From positions 1 to 20,818 of IMG/VR virus record IMGVR_UViG_3300013138_000063: a stretch of 20,818 nucleotides of DNA. One strand, given 5' to 3'. This DNA is from a virus. The position numbers and the translations under genes were made by a program. This document shows positions 1 to 8,415 of this stretch, piece after piece. The number at the start of each line of letters is the position of its first letter. Position 1 is the first letter of the stretch. The notes below the pieces were generated by a model. The model had not been told where the DNA came from. It did no database searches and saw only the letters and a list, made by a program, of their open reading frames with translations.

Positions 1-3000
1 GAAAGCACCTCTTCCCACGTCATATCAAACGGCTGCCCGATTTTAGTCAGTAATTTCACCGCCACCGCCGGAAGATTACCATCGGATAGTTTAATCAGTT
101 CATAGGTGTATTCATCCACCTGCGACATGATGACCAGTTGTTTATACTTTTCAGCCTGATCAAAGTCTCCCTTAACAGTGCTGTTATACAGGTTGCGCAT
201 AGATTTTGAAAACTGCTCATACGCCAGAATATCCGGGTTATCGTTGTAATACTGTGTTGCCTTTTTGGAAAGGTATGGGGTCAGGATGGGTGGTGCGGTG
301 GATGTATCCATTGACATCGACTTGAAGTTCTCCACCTTTGTCAGAATACCTGGCCAGCGTTCTTCCGCCACCCGGTCGATCTCCGCTGATATAGAAAAGT
401 TTCCTGTGGAATTATCACTTTGCTTTCTCTGGTATTTCATCAACAGCGCGGCGTTATCCTCGTCCGGTGTGGTTTCGCTGATCCCTTTTAGAATATCCTG
501 TGCGCCGACCGAGTTCAGTTGTGCGTCTGTGCGTATCAACGGTTTAGGCTGTTCTGGGAACAGGTCAGCGGCTTTTTCAATCGCGTCAGCAATCTTGCCA
601 TCATAATTTTCTTTCAGATTCCAGTAATCCTTGACCTCCGGGAAATCGCGCAAATACTGTTCGGTATCTCCGCCGTTGTCTTTCAGGTAATAATACCCGT
701 CCAGCTTCCCAAAGATTTCTGCGCCAAATTTTTCGCCGGCTTCCCGATAAAACATCGAACGATAATAGTTTTCCAGATAATCCAACCCGCCGTAATACTT
801 GGATAGCAGGGGGTCTGCCAGCACAACCTGTTGTCGATATTGCAGGTAATTCTGTACATCCGGGTGCTGTTGTAAGAACATCTCTGCTTTGGAGTATTCT
901 CTGGTGCCGAGAACCTGATAATACTGATCTACCAGTTCTTTGACATCCGCTCCAAATACATCGGTACTGTACCGGTTCAGCATTGAATTTCTTGCTCTGA
1001 CCGCCGCCCATTCGTGAGAAGTCGTACCATCAGGAACCGCAAGCACAATGCCAATATCCAACGCGGCAGCCATCAGGTGCATCCGGTCTGTTTCAGCCAT
1101 TCCGGTCATTCCTTTATTGTCATAAAAAAAATTGAGAATCGACCGGTTCAGACCCACCGATTCAATAATTGTATCCTGTGATCCAGGCGGTATTCGGTTG
1201 AGTACCGCCCATACATACGCTTCATCCCTGACTTCATCCGACTTTCTGGATAGCATGACAGTTTCCATGAAGGGATAGCGTTCTTTCAAACGCTGCCACG
1301 CCATTGAATATTTATCCGGGGACATATTCGCTCTGTTCAGCATGATGGCGTTCATTTCAGAATATGCCTTATCAATCAGCGCATCTCCGGTATTCCTTCC
1401 CTTGAAGCCAATGCCTAAAACACCACCCATTGCCTGTGAGAATCCACGCTGTGAGTAAAACGGCTTTTCTGGATTGTTTACGGAATACTGTAAAGCCATA
1501 TTCCATATCTCGCCAGACTGTTGATAAGCAGCATCGTCAGCCTGTTCCAGCGTAATAACACCATCATTCACCATCTGCCCAAGGGTTCTACCCACTCTGC
1601 GGCGGTCGTAATTGGATAAACCGCCCTGCATCAGCATCAGCGGATCCAATTCTAAACCAGCCGGTGTAATTAACGGGTTATTCCCCTTGACACCCAGCAT
1701 GGCGCTGGCACCTTTGATTGCGCTGGTGATCGGAACAATCCTTCCCGCAAAGGTGCTGGCAGCTTCCGGGTTACCTTTGATCCAGTAATCCAGTGCCACT
1801 GCCATTGAGATCGGCGTCCATACAGACGGCCCAAACTTTCCAAGACCATCCACGGTCGCCCCAAAAGCAGACTCCCTGCGCTGTGGATCGTCAAAATCAA
1901 CACCAATCAATCCATTCAACGGGTTCAGTGTAGATTCCAGATTGAAGTACAACGGGTTCTCGCTGTCAATCCCAAGCAGTTCATTGGTGTTGACCTGGTA
2001 GCGATACCATTCCGGCATACCCGCATGTAGTTTTTCCATGTAATCACGATACCGCCCGTAGGTAGCACCCAGCCACGGGTTTTTCACAATCCGTTTGAAC
2101 CAGTTTGCATAGGTTCTGGAATACCAGTATTGATACGGATAGACATACGCAAGCAGCGCGTCAATTCCTCGCTTGTCTCGGTAATCCAACAGGGTAAACT
2201 TACGCGCTGCGCCACTGATTTTCATTGCTGTGGCTCTGGCAGTAGACATGCGTTCTGATATGATCTTTCCAAATGTAGCCAGTGCCTTTTGCTGGGTGGC
2301 ACTCAACGCAAGAGGTTTCTTTGGAACATAATTTCCAAGAGAATCAATGATCATATTGACCGTGCGTTCAACCTCTGGTAGGGTTTCCTGCGCCACGTCA
2401 TATTGTGTCGGTATTTCTGGTGTCGGGTTCTTGATATGTTCCCCCGCTTCACCTCCGGCAATCTCATCCCCAACATTATCACCGGATTTCCGAATCAGAT
2501 CGTCTACGGCATCCGCGTCATTGACATCAATCTTTTCAACGCCCGCAAGGTCTGATAGCTCATCGGCTTCTTTTTGAGTGGCATTGCCGTCTTTGGCTTT
2601 CTGGATCAATTCGGTGGCGCGTTCTGTGTTCTTGCTGATTTTCGGCTTTTTGACAATCCGCATCTTTCCAGTAGCAGCAAAATAATTCTTGTCCACCTGA
2701 TCCATCTGATTACAAACTTCTACCCCGTTTCTAGCCTTGATAATCAATGAATCATCGGTGAGAATACCTTCATACCCTTTTTTGAGTTCAGAAAATGCAC
2801 CGTCTATTTCACTGAACAACTCTTTTCGCAACTTGATATTCAGGCTATCTTTGGTTGCGTAAAACTTTTTCCACGCGTTATGTTTTTTGATCCGTGCCAT
2901 TTCACGCGATATTTTACCGGAGGACAATTCATCGTCAATCGCTTTTAACTCTTTTTCAATCATTCCGTGTAGTTCTTGTGTTCCTCTACGCAATAGTTTT

Positions 3001-5804
3001 GAATATTTTTCCCACGCTTTATTTTTTATGTCTCTGGCAACTTCAATGGCTTTATCGCTAATAGATGGGTCTCTGCCTATTGCCCGGTCAATCGCACTTA
3101 CGGCCGAATCAAAAGCCTGATTATATTTGTTGAGTGTCTGGTCTTTTTTCAGGTTCTTTCTGGATAGAAGATCATACTCATAATTACTCGTATCTTCCCC
3201 CAATTCATCCAGCCGTTTCAATAAGGCTTCCTCATCATCCATAATACTCTGATCGACTTCATTCAACGCCCGGCCAGTGGCTTCCTGTGCGTTGGCGCGG
3301 TCGGCAATCCTCCGTCTTTCGGTAATCGCCTGTCGCAATTCTCGCTTGATCGCTTCTGGATTATCAGCGTTTCTACGAACAATATCCAGAACAACATCGT
3401 CTAATTCAGCCTTGTGAAGTTCCGCTATCTGCTCCGGGGAAATAAAATCAGCCAGATCCACTTGCTTGCCAGATACCGTGTCGTTGATCGCCTTCCAGAC
3501 ATCCCCGAAGTTATCCCAGGTGCCGTTCTTGATTGCTTCAATTTGTGCGGGTGTGAAACCTGCGTCCGCTAAAATTCCCTGCGCATCGCGCATCATCACG
3601 CGCCACATCTTGCGCATTTCCTTATCCATTACCCTGGCCGCAAGCATCTTTGCCGATGCAGCCTCAACCTTACCATTCCACTTGCGAGAAAAAGCCATCC
3701 GATCCCAGATAGATTTTCCTTCAATCGTATTCTCAATACCCCCACCCTTGAAACCAATCGTTGCAAGATTACTGGCTCCCCATCCGTGTAATATCCGGTC
3801 TGCTCTGGCACCCGAATACTTGAAACCTCCTAGTAAGGCATCAGGATGATCGACTCCAATCTGGAACATATTGGTAAAATAGTTTCTGCTTGCAAACGCG
3901 GGGTTGATCCCCATAAAAGTAAAGGCGAAGAAATGGTTGATCGGCCCCACAAGGTTTTTCTGTACCGCTTCGTGGAATTTCAATATTCTAACCACAGCGG
4001 GATTAGGTGCTTTATCTGCCAGCCTGGATATAGCCACTGGTATATCCAATCCTTCACTCACCGCTTGACTGACCGCTTTGGCAATTTCCGCCTGTTTGGT
4101 AATCGAAGGATACATCGCCGCCGCGGCACCCTCAATTCGTTTCGATAATTTTTCTGTCAGGAAGGTCAGCGCGTTCGGGCCGTCATCCTTCACCTTTTCC
4201 AGCAGGTTTATAATTCCTTTGATATTGAACACGCCTTCCTGGTTGCTGAACATCCGCTTGAAACCAAGAAACGCGTCCAGCATATCATCGCCCAATAAAA
4301 CGCCGGCGTTCTCCATTCTGGATATTCTGGCAAGGGCTTCCAGCCGTTCAGCCGGTGTGCCGCTCACAATTTTCAGCATATCGTGAACCACACTACCAAA
4401 ATCATCCATTGTGCGGATTTCATGCGACTTCGCCAGTATTGTAAAGGCATCGTGCATCTTGTCTACAAGTCGGGCCTGCAACGCGGTGGAAACGGGAGAA
4501 AATATATTCCGTTGGGTGGCTTCTTTGATTTGTTCTGTGTTGCGTAACCGCACCCGTTCACCCACCCAATTGGACAATTTCTGTAATGGCGTTTCTGCTT
4601 TTTTGATTACCTTTGCAGAATCAACCACTTCATCCACACTAGAAATCATATTTGCCATTCCAGTGACATCATCCACCACGTTGGCAACATCTTCAACCGC
4701 GTTGACTCCTCTGGATACATCCTCCATTTGATTGATCGTTCGCGTAGCATCCACCAGCTTATCGGCTGCACTGACGGCGTTTTCTGCCTTTGCAACATCT
4801 TCGACCGCATTAACAGCTTTCAGCAAATCCGCGCCATCCTCGGCAATCGTCACGCCTTTGGAGGCAGCCTTCGCACCGCCCAGCATACCGCCTGATAACA
4901 GGTTCGTCGGATCTAAAATGCTCTGACCAAACGCTTCTGCCAATGGGTTTTGTAATTCCTGCATCAACAAGATAGGGTTTTCACCCGCTCTGTACCTGCG
5001 CAAGTATTCAGCCGTCAATCCTTCTTTGGCCACAGACGAATAAGCAATCCGGGAAGCTGCCCAGGATTCATACCAACTGATGTTTTCCCCCATCTGGATC
5101 TTATTCCCAACCGTTCCAATCAGCCTTTCTGCGCCATACCCCACATTCCCAAGCACTTCAAACGCGCCGCCAATAATATGCTTTACGGCTTTCAGTACAT
5201 ACCCAATTCCATAAGGCAGCGTCACCTTTTCGCCGTTTGTCCAAGCCCGACCAGCCGTAGCCAATCCTTCTCCAACGGTCTGCGCAATAGGAGAAAAAGC
5301 TTTTGTGGCATCCTCGCCAAAAGTACCGGTCTTATCAGATATAGCCACCCCGGCCTGTTTGAAAGAATCTGGAACAGTATCCCAATTTTCTTCCACGATA
5401 ATATCAATCGGGGTGGTATCTTTATTCTGGAAATCGAAAACGACATTTCCCCACCAGTTTTTCATGGCGTTTTCAACCTCTGACCAGAAGTTCGGATCAG
5501 GGTCTATATCTCCCCAATACGGCTTCCCGTACTGGTCAAACATACTGGCCATCCACTGTGAACCATCCAGCAACTTGATACTTGGCAGGGGTTCTCCGCT
5601 CATTCCCACAGTACCACCCGGCTTAAAATCCTCACTCACCTGGGTGGGATCAGTGACGGGTTTTTCAGGCTGCCCAATATCCGGGGTTTCTATTTGAACC
5701 GGCTGTGGAAGTTCCTGCTCCTGCGGTTTTTCAACCGGATTTGCGGACTGGATATTCTCCGAAAGAGTTTGCAGTATTTGCTCTAATGTGATTTTTTTAG
5801 CCAT
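1..5804 (-). CDS. Giant virion-associated (probable ejection/internal virion) protein, 3' end beyond window
   Basis: A single minus-strand frame stays open from the ATG at 5804 to the left edge: 1934 codons with no stop. The ATG overlaps the LysM gene stop (TAATG), so translation is probably coupled. Seen in the protein: a Pro/Glu-rich N-terminus (about residues 20-60); an Ala/Val/Asp-rich helical segment with a repeated VNAVEDVA motif (about 320-400); INPAFASRNYF at 633-643; a charged, helix-rich and probably coiled-coil stretch (about 780-1050); and an aromatic segment YPYQYWYSRTYANW starting at 1222. A P-x-F-x-x-RN motif followed by a YP-x-x-x-W segment recalls the large polyvalent proteins (LPD38-like) found in phage virion and ejection proteins; this is from memory and not verified. 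Position after portal and LysM genes fits a protein packaged in the head and injected with DNA, like T7 gp16 or the N4 virion RNA polymerase. No catalytic motif was identified. A tape measure is a less likely alternative. Open frame certain, role inferred. Confidence 0.75.
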   Translation of the reverse strand, partial: MAKKITLEQILQTLSENIQSANPVEKPQEQELPQPVQIETPDIGQPEKPVTDPTQVSEDFKPGGTVGMSGEPLPSIKLLDGSQWMASMFDQYGKPYWGDIDPDPNFWSEVENAMKNWWGNVVFDFQNKDTTPIDIIVEENWDTVPDSFKQAGVAISDKTGTFGEDATKAFSPIAQTVGEGLATAGRAWTNGEKVTLPYGIGYVLKAVKHIIGGAFEVLGNVGYGAERLIGTVGNKIQMGENISWYESWAASRIAYSSVAKEGLTAEYLRRYRAGENPILLMQELQNPLAEAFGQSILDPTNLLSGGMLGGAKAASKGVTIAEDGADLLKAVNAVEDVAKAENAVSAADKLVDATRTINQMEDVSRGVNAVEDVANVVDDVTGMANMISSVDEVVDSAKVIKKAETPLQKLSNWVGERVRLRNTEQIKEATQRNIFSPVSTALQARLVDKMHDAFTILAKSHEIRTMDDFGSVVHDMLKIVSGTPAERLEALARISRMENAGVLLGDDMLDAFLGFKRMFSNQEGVFNIKGIINLLEKVKDDGPNALTFLTEKLSKRIEGAAAAMYPSITKQAEIAKAVSQAVSEGLDIPVAISRLADKAPNPAVVRILKFHEAVQKNLVGPINHFFAFTFMGINPAFASRNYFTNMFQIGVDHPDALLGGFKYSGARADRILHGWGASNLATIGFKGGGIENTIEGKSIWDRMAFSRKWNGKVEAASAKMLAARVMDKEMRKMWRVMMRDAQGILADAGFTPAQIEAIKNGTWDNFGDVWKAINDTVSGKQVDLADFISPEQIAELHKAELDDVVLDIVRRNADNPEAIKRELRQAITERRRIADRANAQEATGRALNEVDQSIMDDEEALLKRLDELGEDTSNYEYDLLSRKNLKKDQTLNKYNQAFDSAVSAIDRAIGRDPSISDKAIEVARDIKNKAWEKYSKLLRRGTQELHGMIEKELKAIDDELSSGKISREMARIKKHNAWKKFYATKDSLNIKLRKELFSEIDGAFSELKKGYEGILTDDSLIIKARNGVEVCNQMDQVDKNYFAATGKMRIVKKPKISKNTERATELIQKAKDGNATQKEADELSDLAGVEKIDVNDADAVDDLIRKSGDNVGDEIAGGEAGEHIKNPTPEIPTQYDVAQETLPEVERTVNMIIDSLGNYVPKKPLALSATQQKALATFGKIISERMSTARATAMKISGAARKFTLLDYRDKRGIDALLAYVYPYQYWYSRTYANWFKRIVKNPWLGATYGRYRDYMEKLHAGMPEWYRYQVNTNELLGIDSENPLYFNLESTLNPLNGLIGVDFDDPQRRESAFGATVDGLGKFGPSVWTPISMAVALDYWIKGNPEAASTFAGRIVPITSAIKGASAMLGVKGNNPLITPAGLELDPLMLMQGGLSNYDRRRVGRTLGQMVNDGVITLEQADDAAYQQSGEIWNMALQYSVNNPEKPFYSQRGFSQAMGGVLGIGFKGRNTGDALIDKAYSEMNAIMLNRANMSPDKYSMAWQRLKERYPFMETVMLSRKSDEVRDEAYVWAVLNRIPPGSQDTIIESVGLNRSILNFFYDNKGMTGMAETDRMHLMAAALDIGIVLAVPDGTTSHEWAAVRARNSMLNRYSTDVFGADVKELVDQYYQVLGTREYSKAEMFLQQHPDVQNYLQYRQQVVLADPLLSKYYGGLDYLENYYRSMFYREAGEKFGAEIFGKLDGYYYLKDNGGDTEQYLRDFPEVKDYWNLKENYDGKIADAIEKAADLFPEQPKPLIRTDAQLNSVGAQDILKGISETTPDEDNAALLMKYQRKQSDNSTGNFSISAEIDRVAEERWPGILTKVENFKSMSMDTSTAPPILTPYLSKKATQYYNDNPDILAYEQFSKSMRNLYNSTVKGDFDQAEKYKQLVIMSQVDEYTYELIKLSDGNLPAVAVKLLTKIGQPFDMTWEEVL

Positions 5805-6565
5805 TAGAATTTCCAGGTATAGGTTCCAACAGAACCAAAGTATTTTGTCGGATCAACCGGTTCTGGCGGTTTTGGGTGATTCGCGTTATATCGATCAACC
5901 GACTCATGCTCCGCGCTGTAAATAATCTTCCCGTTCGGATCATAAATCACGTAATTCGCTCCAAGTTTGTACCGGTTCTGTTTATTCTGTTGCTTCTGTT
6001 GATTCTGTTGATTCTGTTGAGGCTTTGTAGACACAGTTCCTCCGGTGCCGTACTCCTGTTTTTTGAAGTCGGCCATATCGACACCGCCTACCGCACCGGT
6101 GCCGTACTCCTGTTTTTTGAAGTCGGCCATATCGACACCGCCTACCGCGGCTCTCCACGCATCATACTGCGCCTGATACCTTTGGCTATCAGTGACAGCT
6201 GTTTTTGCTTGCGCGGCTCTCCACGCATCATACTGCGCCTGATACCTTTGGCTATCAGTGACAGCTGTTTTTGCCGACTGGTAACCAAGACCCTGACGCA
6301 TAAAAGCGTTTTGCTCTAAAATATCTTTTCGATTTGTAAACGGTTTTGTTGCCAACGCTTCCCACGCGTTCCACTGTCCGCCCGCAAGATACGGAGGATT
6401 GGTTGGTTGAGAAGGCTGCGCGTAATAATTCGGTACTCTAATAATCAGGCCCGGCGACAGTATAGAAACTCCCGGATTCCCGGCCTTCAACTGTGCTACC
6501 GTCACCCCGTACTTCTGTGCGATCGATTCCCAGGTATCCCCGGTCGTTACTTGTCTGTCCGGCAT
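5804..6565 (-). CDS. LysM-domain virion-associated protein
   Basis: 253 aa. Residues about 4-46 form one LysM module (TTGDTWESIAQKYGVTVAQL, then NPG and an IIRVP end), a peptidoglycan/chitin-binding fold. The rest has no recognised enzyme domain: a Tyr/Trp-rich middle, two exact tandem duplications (22-aa and 18-aa units), a Gln/Asn-rich stretch (about 183-197) and a C-terminal part ending in GTYTWKF. The start is the ATG at 6565 behind GGTGAGGTGA. It lies between portal and the giant virion gene and is coupled to the latter by a TAATG overlap. LysM modules in phage virion proteins usually help engage the cell wall during entry or tail/baseplate function; with no catalytic domain here, a wall-binding or structural role is inferred. 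Confidence in the LysM call is high, in the exact role low. Confidence 0.85.
   Translation of the reverse strand: MPDRQVTTGDTWESIAQKYGVTVAQLKAGNPGVSILSPGLIIRVPNYYAQPSQPTNPPYLAGGQWNAWEALATKPFTNRKDILEQNAFMRQGLGYQSAKTAVTDSQRYQAQYDAWRAAQAKTAVTDSQRYQAQYDAWRAAVGGVDMADFKKQEYGTGAVGGVDMADFKKQEYGTGGTVSTKPQQNQQNQQKQQNKQNRYKLGANYVIYDPNGKIIYSAEHESVDRYNANHPKPPEPVDPTKYFGSVGTYTWKF
6042..6148 (-). repeat. Exact 54-bp tandem duplication inside LysM gene
   Basis: Two in-frame copies start at 6042 and 6096 (period 54 bp). They encode the 18-aa unit VGGVDMADFKKQEYGTGA twice. Identity is complete over the copied stretch, which suggests a recent duplication. Confidence 0.95.
6147..6274 (-). repeat. Exact 66-bp-period tandem duplication inside LysM gene
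   Basis: Two copies of a 62-bp identical stretch start at 6147 and 6213 (period 66 bp, 22 aa). They encode the unit beginning DSQRYQAQYDAWRAA twice. This duplication abuts the separate 54-bp duplication. Confidence 0.95.
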
Positions 6566-6647
6566 TGTTCACCTCACCCATTATTTCTTGTACATAGAGT
6601 CGCGCTTCCAGAATATCAATCAGCATCCGCTTCCTAGAATCCGACAT
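6438..6647 (-). CDS. Possible small gene overlapping portal end and LysM start
   Basis: 69 aa, beginning MSDSRKRMLIDILEARLYVQ. The ATG at 6647 sits just behind a strong ribosome binding site (GGGAGGT, 4-nt spacing) inside the last portal codons and overlaps the portal by 14 nt. The first 27 codons fill the gap between portal and LysM and look like an amphipathic helix. The remaining codons run out of frame over the 5' part of the LysM gene. Without this gene the gap would be an unusually good ribosome binding site serving nothing. It could be a real overprinted protein, or a short coupling ORF that carries ribosomes to the LysM start. No homologue recognised. Confidence 0.35.
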   Translation of the reverse strand: MSDSRKRMLIDILEARLYVQEIMGEVNNAGQTSNDRGYLGIDRTEVRGDGSTVEGRESGSFYTVAGPDY

Positions 6648-8415
6648 CCTGACCTCCCTGCGTCATGCCAGTCTGCATTTCCCTGGTCATTTCCGGGTTC
6701 ATCATCTGCGCCGGTATTCCCCCTTGATTCGGGTCAAAACCGATCCCGTTCGCAGGGTTCTGCTGCATCGGCGCATTATTCGCCATCTGGTTCAACTGCT
6801 GTTGTTGCGTTTGCAAAGCCATCTGCTGTTGTTGCGTTTGCAAAGCCATCTGCCCCTTTTGCTGCATCAAGGCCAATTCTGTCTGCAACATCGCCTCCCG
6901 CACCTTTTCCTTATCCGAAATACGCATCGCCCGCGAAGGATCGGTCACGCCAATTTCTTCCAGCGCGTATTCTTTCGGGAAACCAAGCTGCATCGCCATT
7001 ACCGCGGCATTGATCTTCTGCTGTCTGTCTGTCGCAACATCCGGGGATAGTTCAACCGTCAAATTTAATCTTTCAGGTAAAGATTTTGGATCAATCAACA
7101 TCTGTTTTCCAAACGTATCTTCGGCCCGCTCGTTATAAAACACAGCGGAACCATTGTGTCTGATCCACTTGAAGAACAATTTACAAATATCCGCGCTGAC
7201 CTGCTCCGCCAACTCCCGGTACTGTCTGATTTTCGCCACGCCCGTCTGAATCGACATATTGTACGTTGCAAAATTCACGTTCACCGGCGTATTTCCTTCG
7301 GTCATCATCCGCGGCAAGGTGCTTTTAGACATGGCTTGCGTCAGTAAATTCAGTGCGGTCGGTATATTCGGATCAACTGGCTCCACAGGGATACTTTTAT
7401 AGTCCACTCCCTGTGGTAAATCCACCCTTCCGCCCGGTGTCATGTAATCAAACTCCACCATTTCACCGCCCGGCCCCTGAAATATGTGTCTGGGTGCCGC
7501 GGCTCTGGCGATCATATCCGATATCAACAAACTTTGTGCGATATTTACCGTCTCCCAATCCCCCGAATGATAAATAGGCGCCAGTAAAGGACTGACCTGA
7601 TACTGTGGGTCGGTATCCAGGGTCGTTCCACCCACTCTACACGCCCACGGCATAAACGGCAGACCGTGATCTTCGTCTACAATCTTGTAAGTCGCTCCCC
7701 CACCGTACCCATCCTCTGACGCCCACACCACTTTCCGGTCAATATCACAATACTCATAAATATATAAATCGTCATTCATAGTAGACGGGTTATTCTCGTT
7801 CACTCTGGAAGTAATTTCCTTCGCAGCCTTCCCGTAAAAGTTAATCACGTCCGCCACTTTCCACTTACTGACATATAAAATCTGCTCTGGTACAATATCC
7901 GAGTAATTTACATGCACATCTTTGGGGTGACGCACGGTAACAATCCAATCTCCGTACTCATCCCTGGCGTTCTTCCAGCGTTTTTCTTCCCCAGGTCTTT
8001 TGGCGATCTTTTCCTGCCACGGTAAATACGTTACCTGGGCAGCGACCATATCATACAGAATCGCCGACCGCATCAAATCCCTGATTACAGACGTTCTTCG
8101 TCTCAACGAAGCATCCTTCAAACACAACCCAAGATACCTCTCCCACGTTTCCGCCTGATCCTTGTTCGCATCATCATCCGCCAAAGGAACAATCTTGATC
8201 CTCGGATCCAAACCAGAAAATATCTGAATCGCCGTCTGTACCGCATCCCTGGGATCTGAATTTTTCACCGTCCGTATCCACTTATACGACTTCAACGCCG
8301 GCGGTAATTCCCACTTCACATGGTACATATCATCCATCTTCGAGAACAACTCATTCCTTTTTGAGTCGTTCATAATCATTTCAGACGCTAATCCTGTATA
8401 GTATGAAAATTCCAT
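6634..8415 (-). CDS. Portal protein
   Basis: 593 aa, the usual size of a phage portal, the dodecameric ring at one capsid vertex through which DNA is pumped. The gene follows TerL with no gap: TerL's TAA is directly followed by this ATG, and GGGAGG within the last TerL codons serves as ribosome binding site. Visible features are a portal-like mixed N-terminal half (for example AVQTAIQIFSGLDPRIKIVP and repeated tryptophan/tyrosine segments), a central helical region (about 340-420) compatible with the stem, and a Gln/Met-rich low-complexity C-terminus (about 510-593) with a duplicated MALQTQQQQ unit. No MuF domain is fused. The call rests on position next to TerL, length and general look; no single diagnostic motif is claimed. 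Confidence 0.8.
   Translation of the reverse strand: MEFSYYTGLASEMIMNDSKRNELFSKMDDMYHVKWELPPALKSYKWIRTVKNSDPRDAVQTAIQIFSGLDPRIKIVPLADDDANKDQAETWERYLGLCLKDASLRRRTSVIRDLMRSAILYDMVAAQVTYLPWQEKIAKRPGEEKRWKNARDEYGDWIVTVRHPKDVHVNYSDIVPEQILYVSKWKVADVINFYGKAAKEITSRVNENNPSTMNDDLYIYEYCDIDRKVVWASEDGYGGGATYKIVDEDHGLPFMPWACRVGGTTLDTDPQYQVSPLLAPIYHSGDWETVNIAQSLLISDMIARAAAPRHIFQGPGGEMVEFDYMTPGGRVDLPQGVDYKSIPVEPVDPNIPTALNLLTQAMSKSTLPRMMTEGNTPVNVNFATYNMSIQTGVAKIRQYRELAEQVSADICKLFFKWIRHNGSAVFYNERAEDTFGKQMLIDPKSLPERLNLTVELSPDVATDRQQKINAAVMAMQLGFPKEYALEEIGVTDPSRAMRISDKEKVREAMLQTELALMQQKGQMALQTQQQQMALQTQQQQLNQMANNAPMQQNPANGIGFDPNQGGIPAQMMNPEMTREMQTGMTQGGQDVGF
6796..6849 (-). repeat. 27-bp tandem duplication in portal C-terminus
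   Basis: Two identical 27-bp units (6796-6822 and 6823-6849) encode MALQTQQQQ twice in the Gln-rich tail of the portal protein. It is a third in-frame duplication within about 800 bp. Confidence 0.9.

Noticed and set aside
601-1011. 136-aa minus-strand ORF and other plus-strand ORFs in 1-5800
   Set aside because: They are shadows in other frames of the giant gene, whose frame is continuous over the whole span and has protein-like composition.
6438-6565. Programmed frameshift joining the 69-aa ORF to the LysM protein
   Set aside because: No slippery heptamer was seen in the overlap, and the LysM gene has its own ATG and ribosome binding site.
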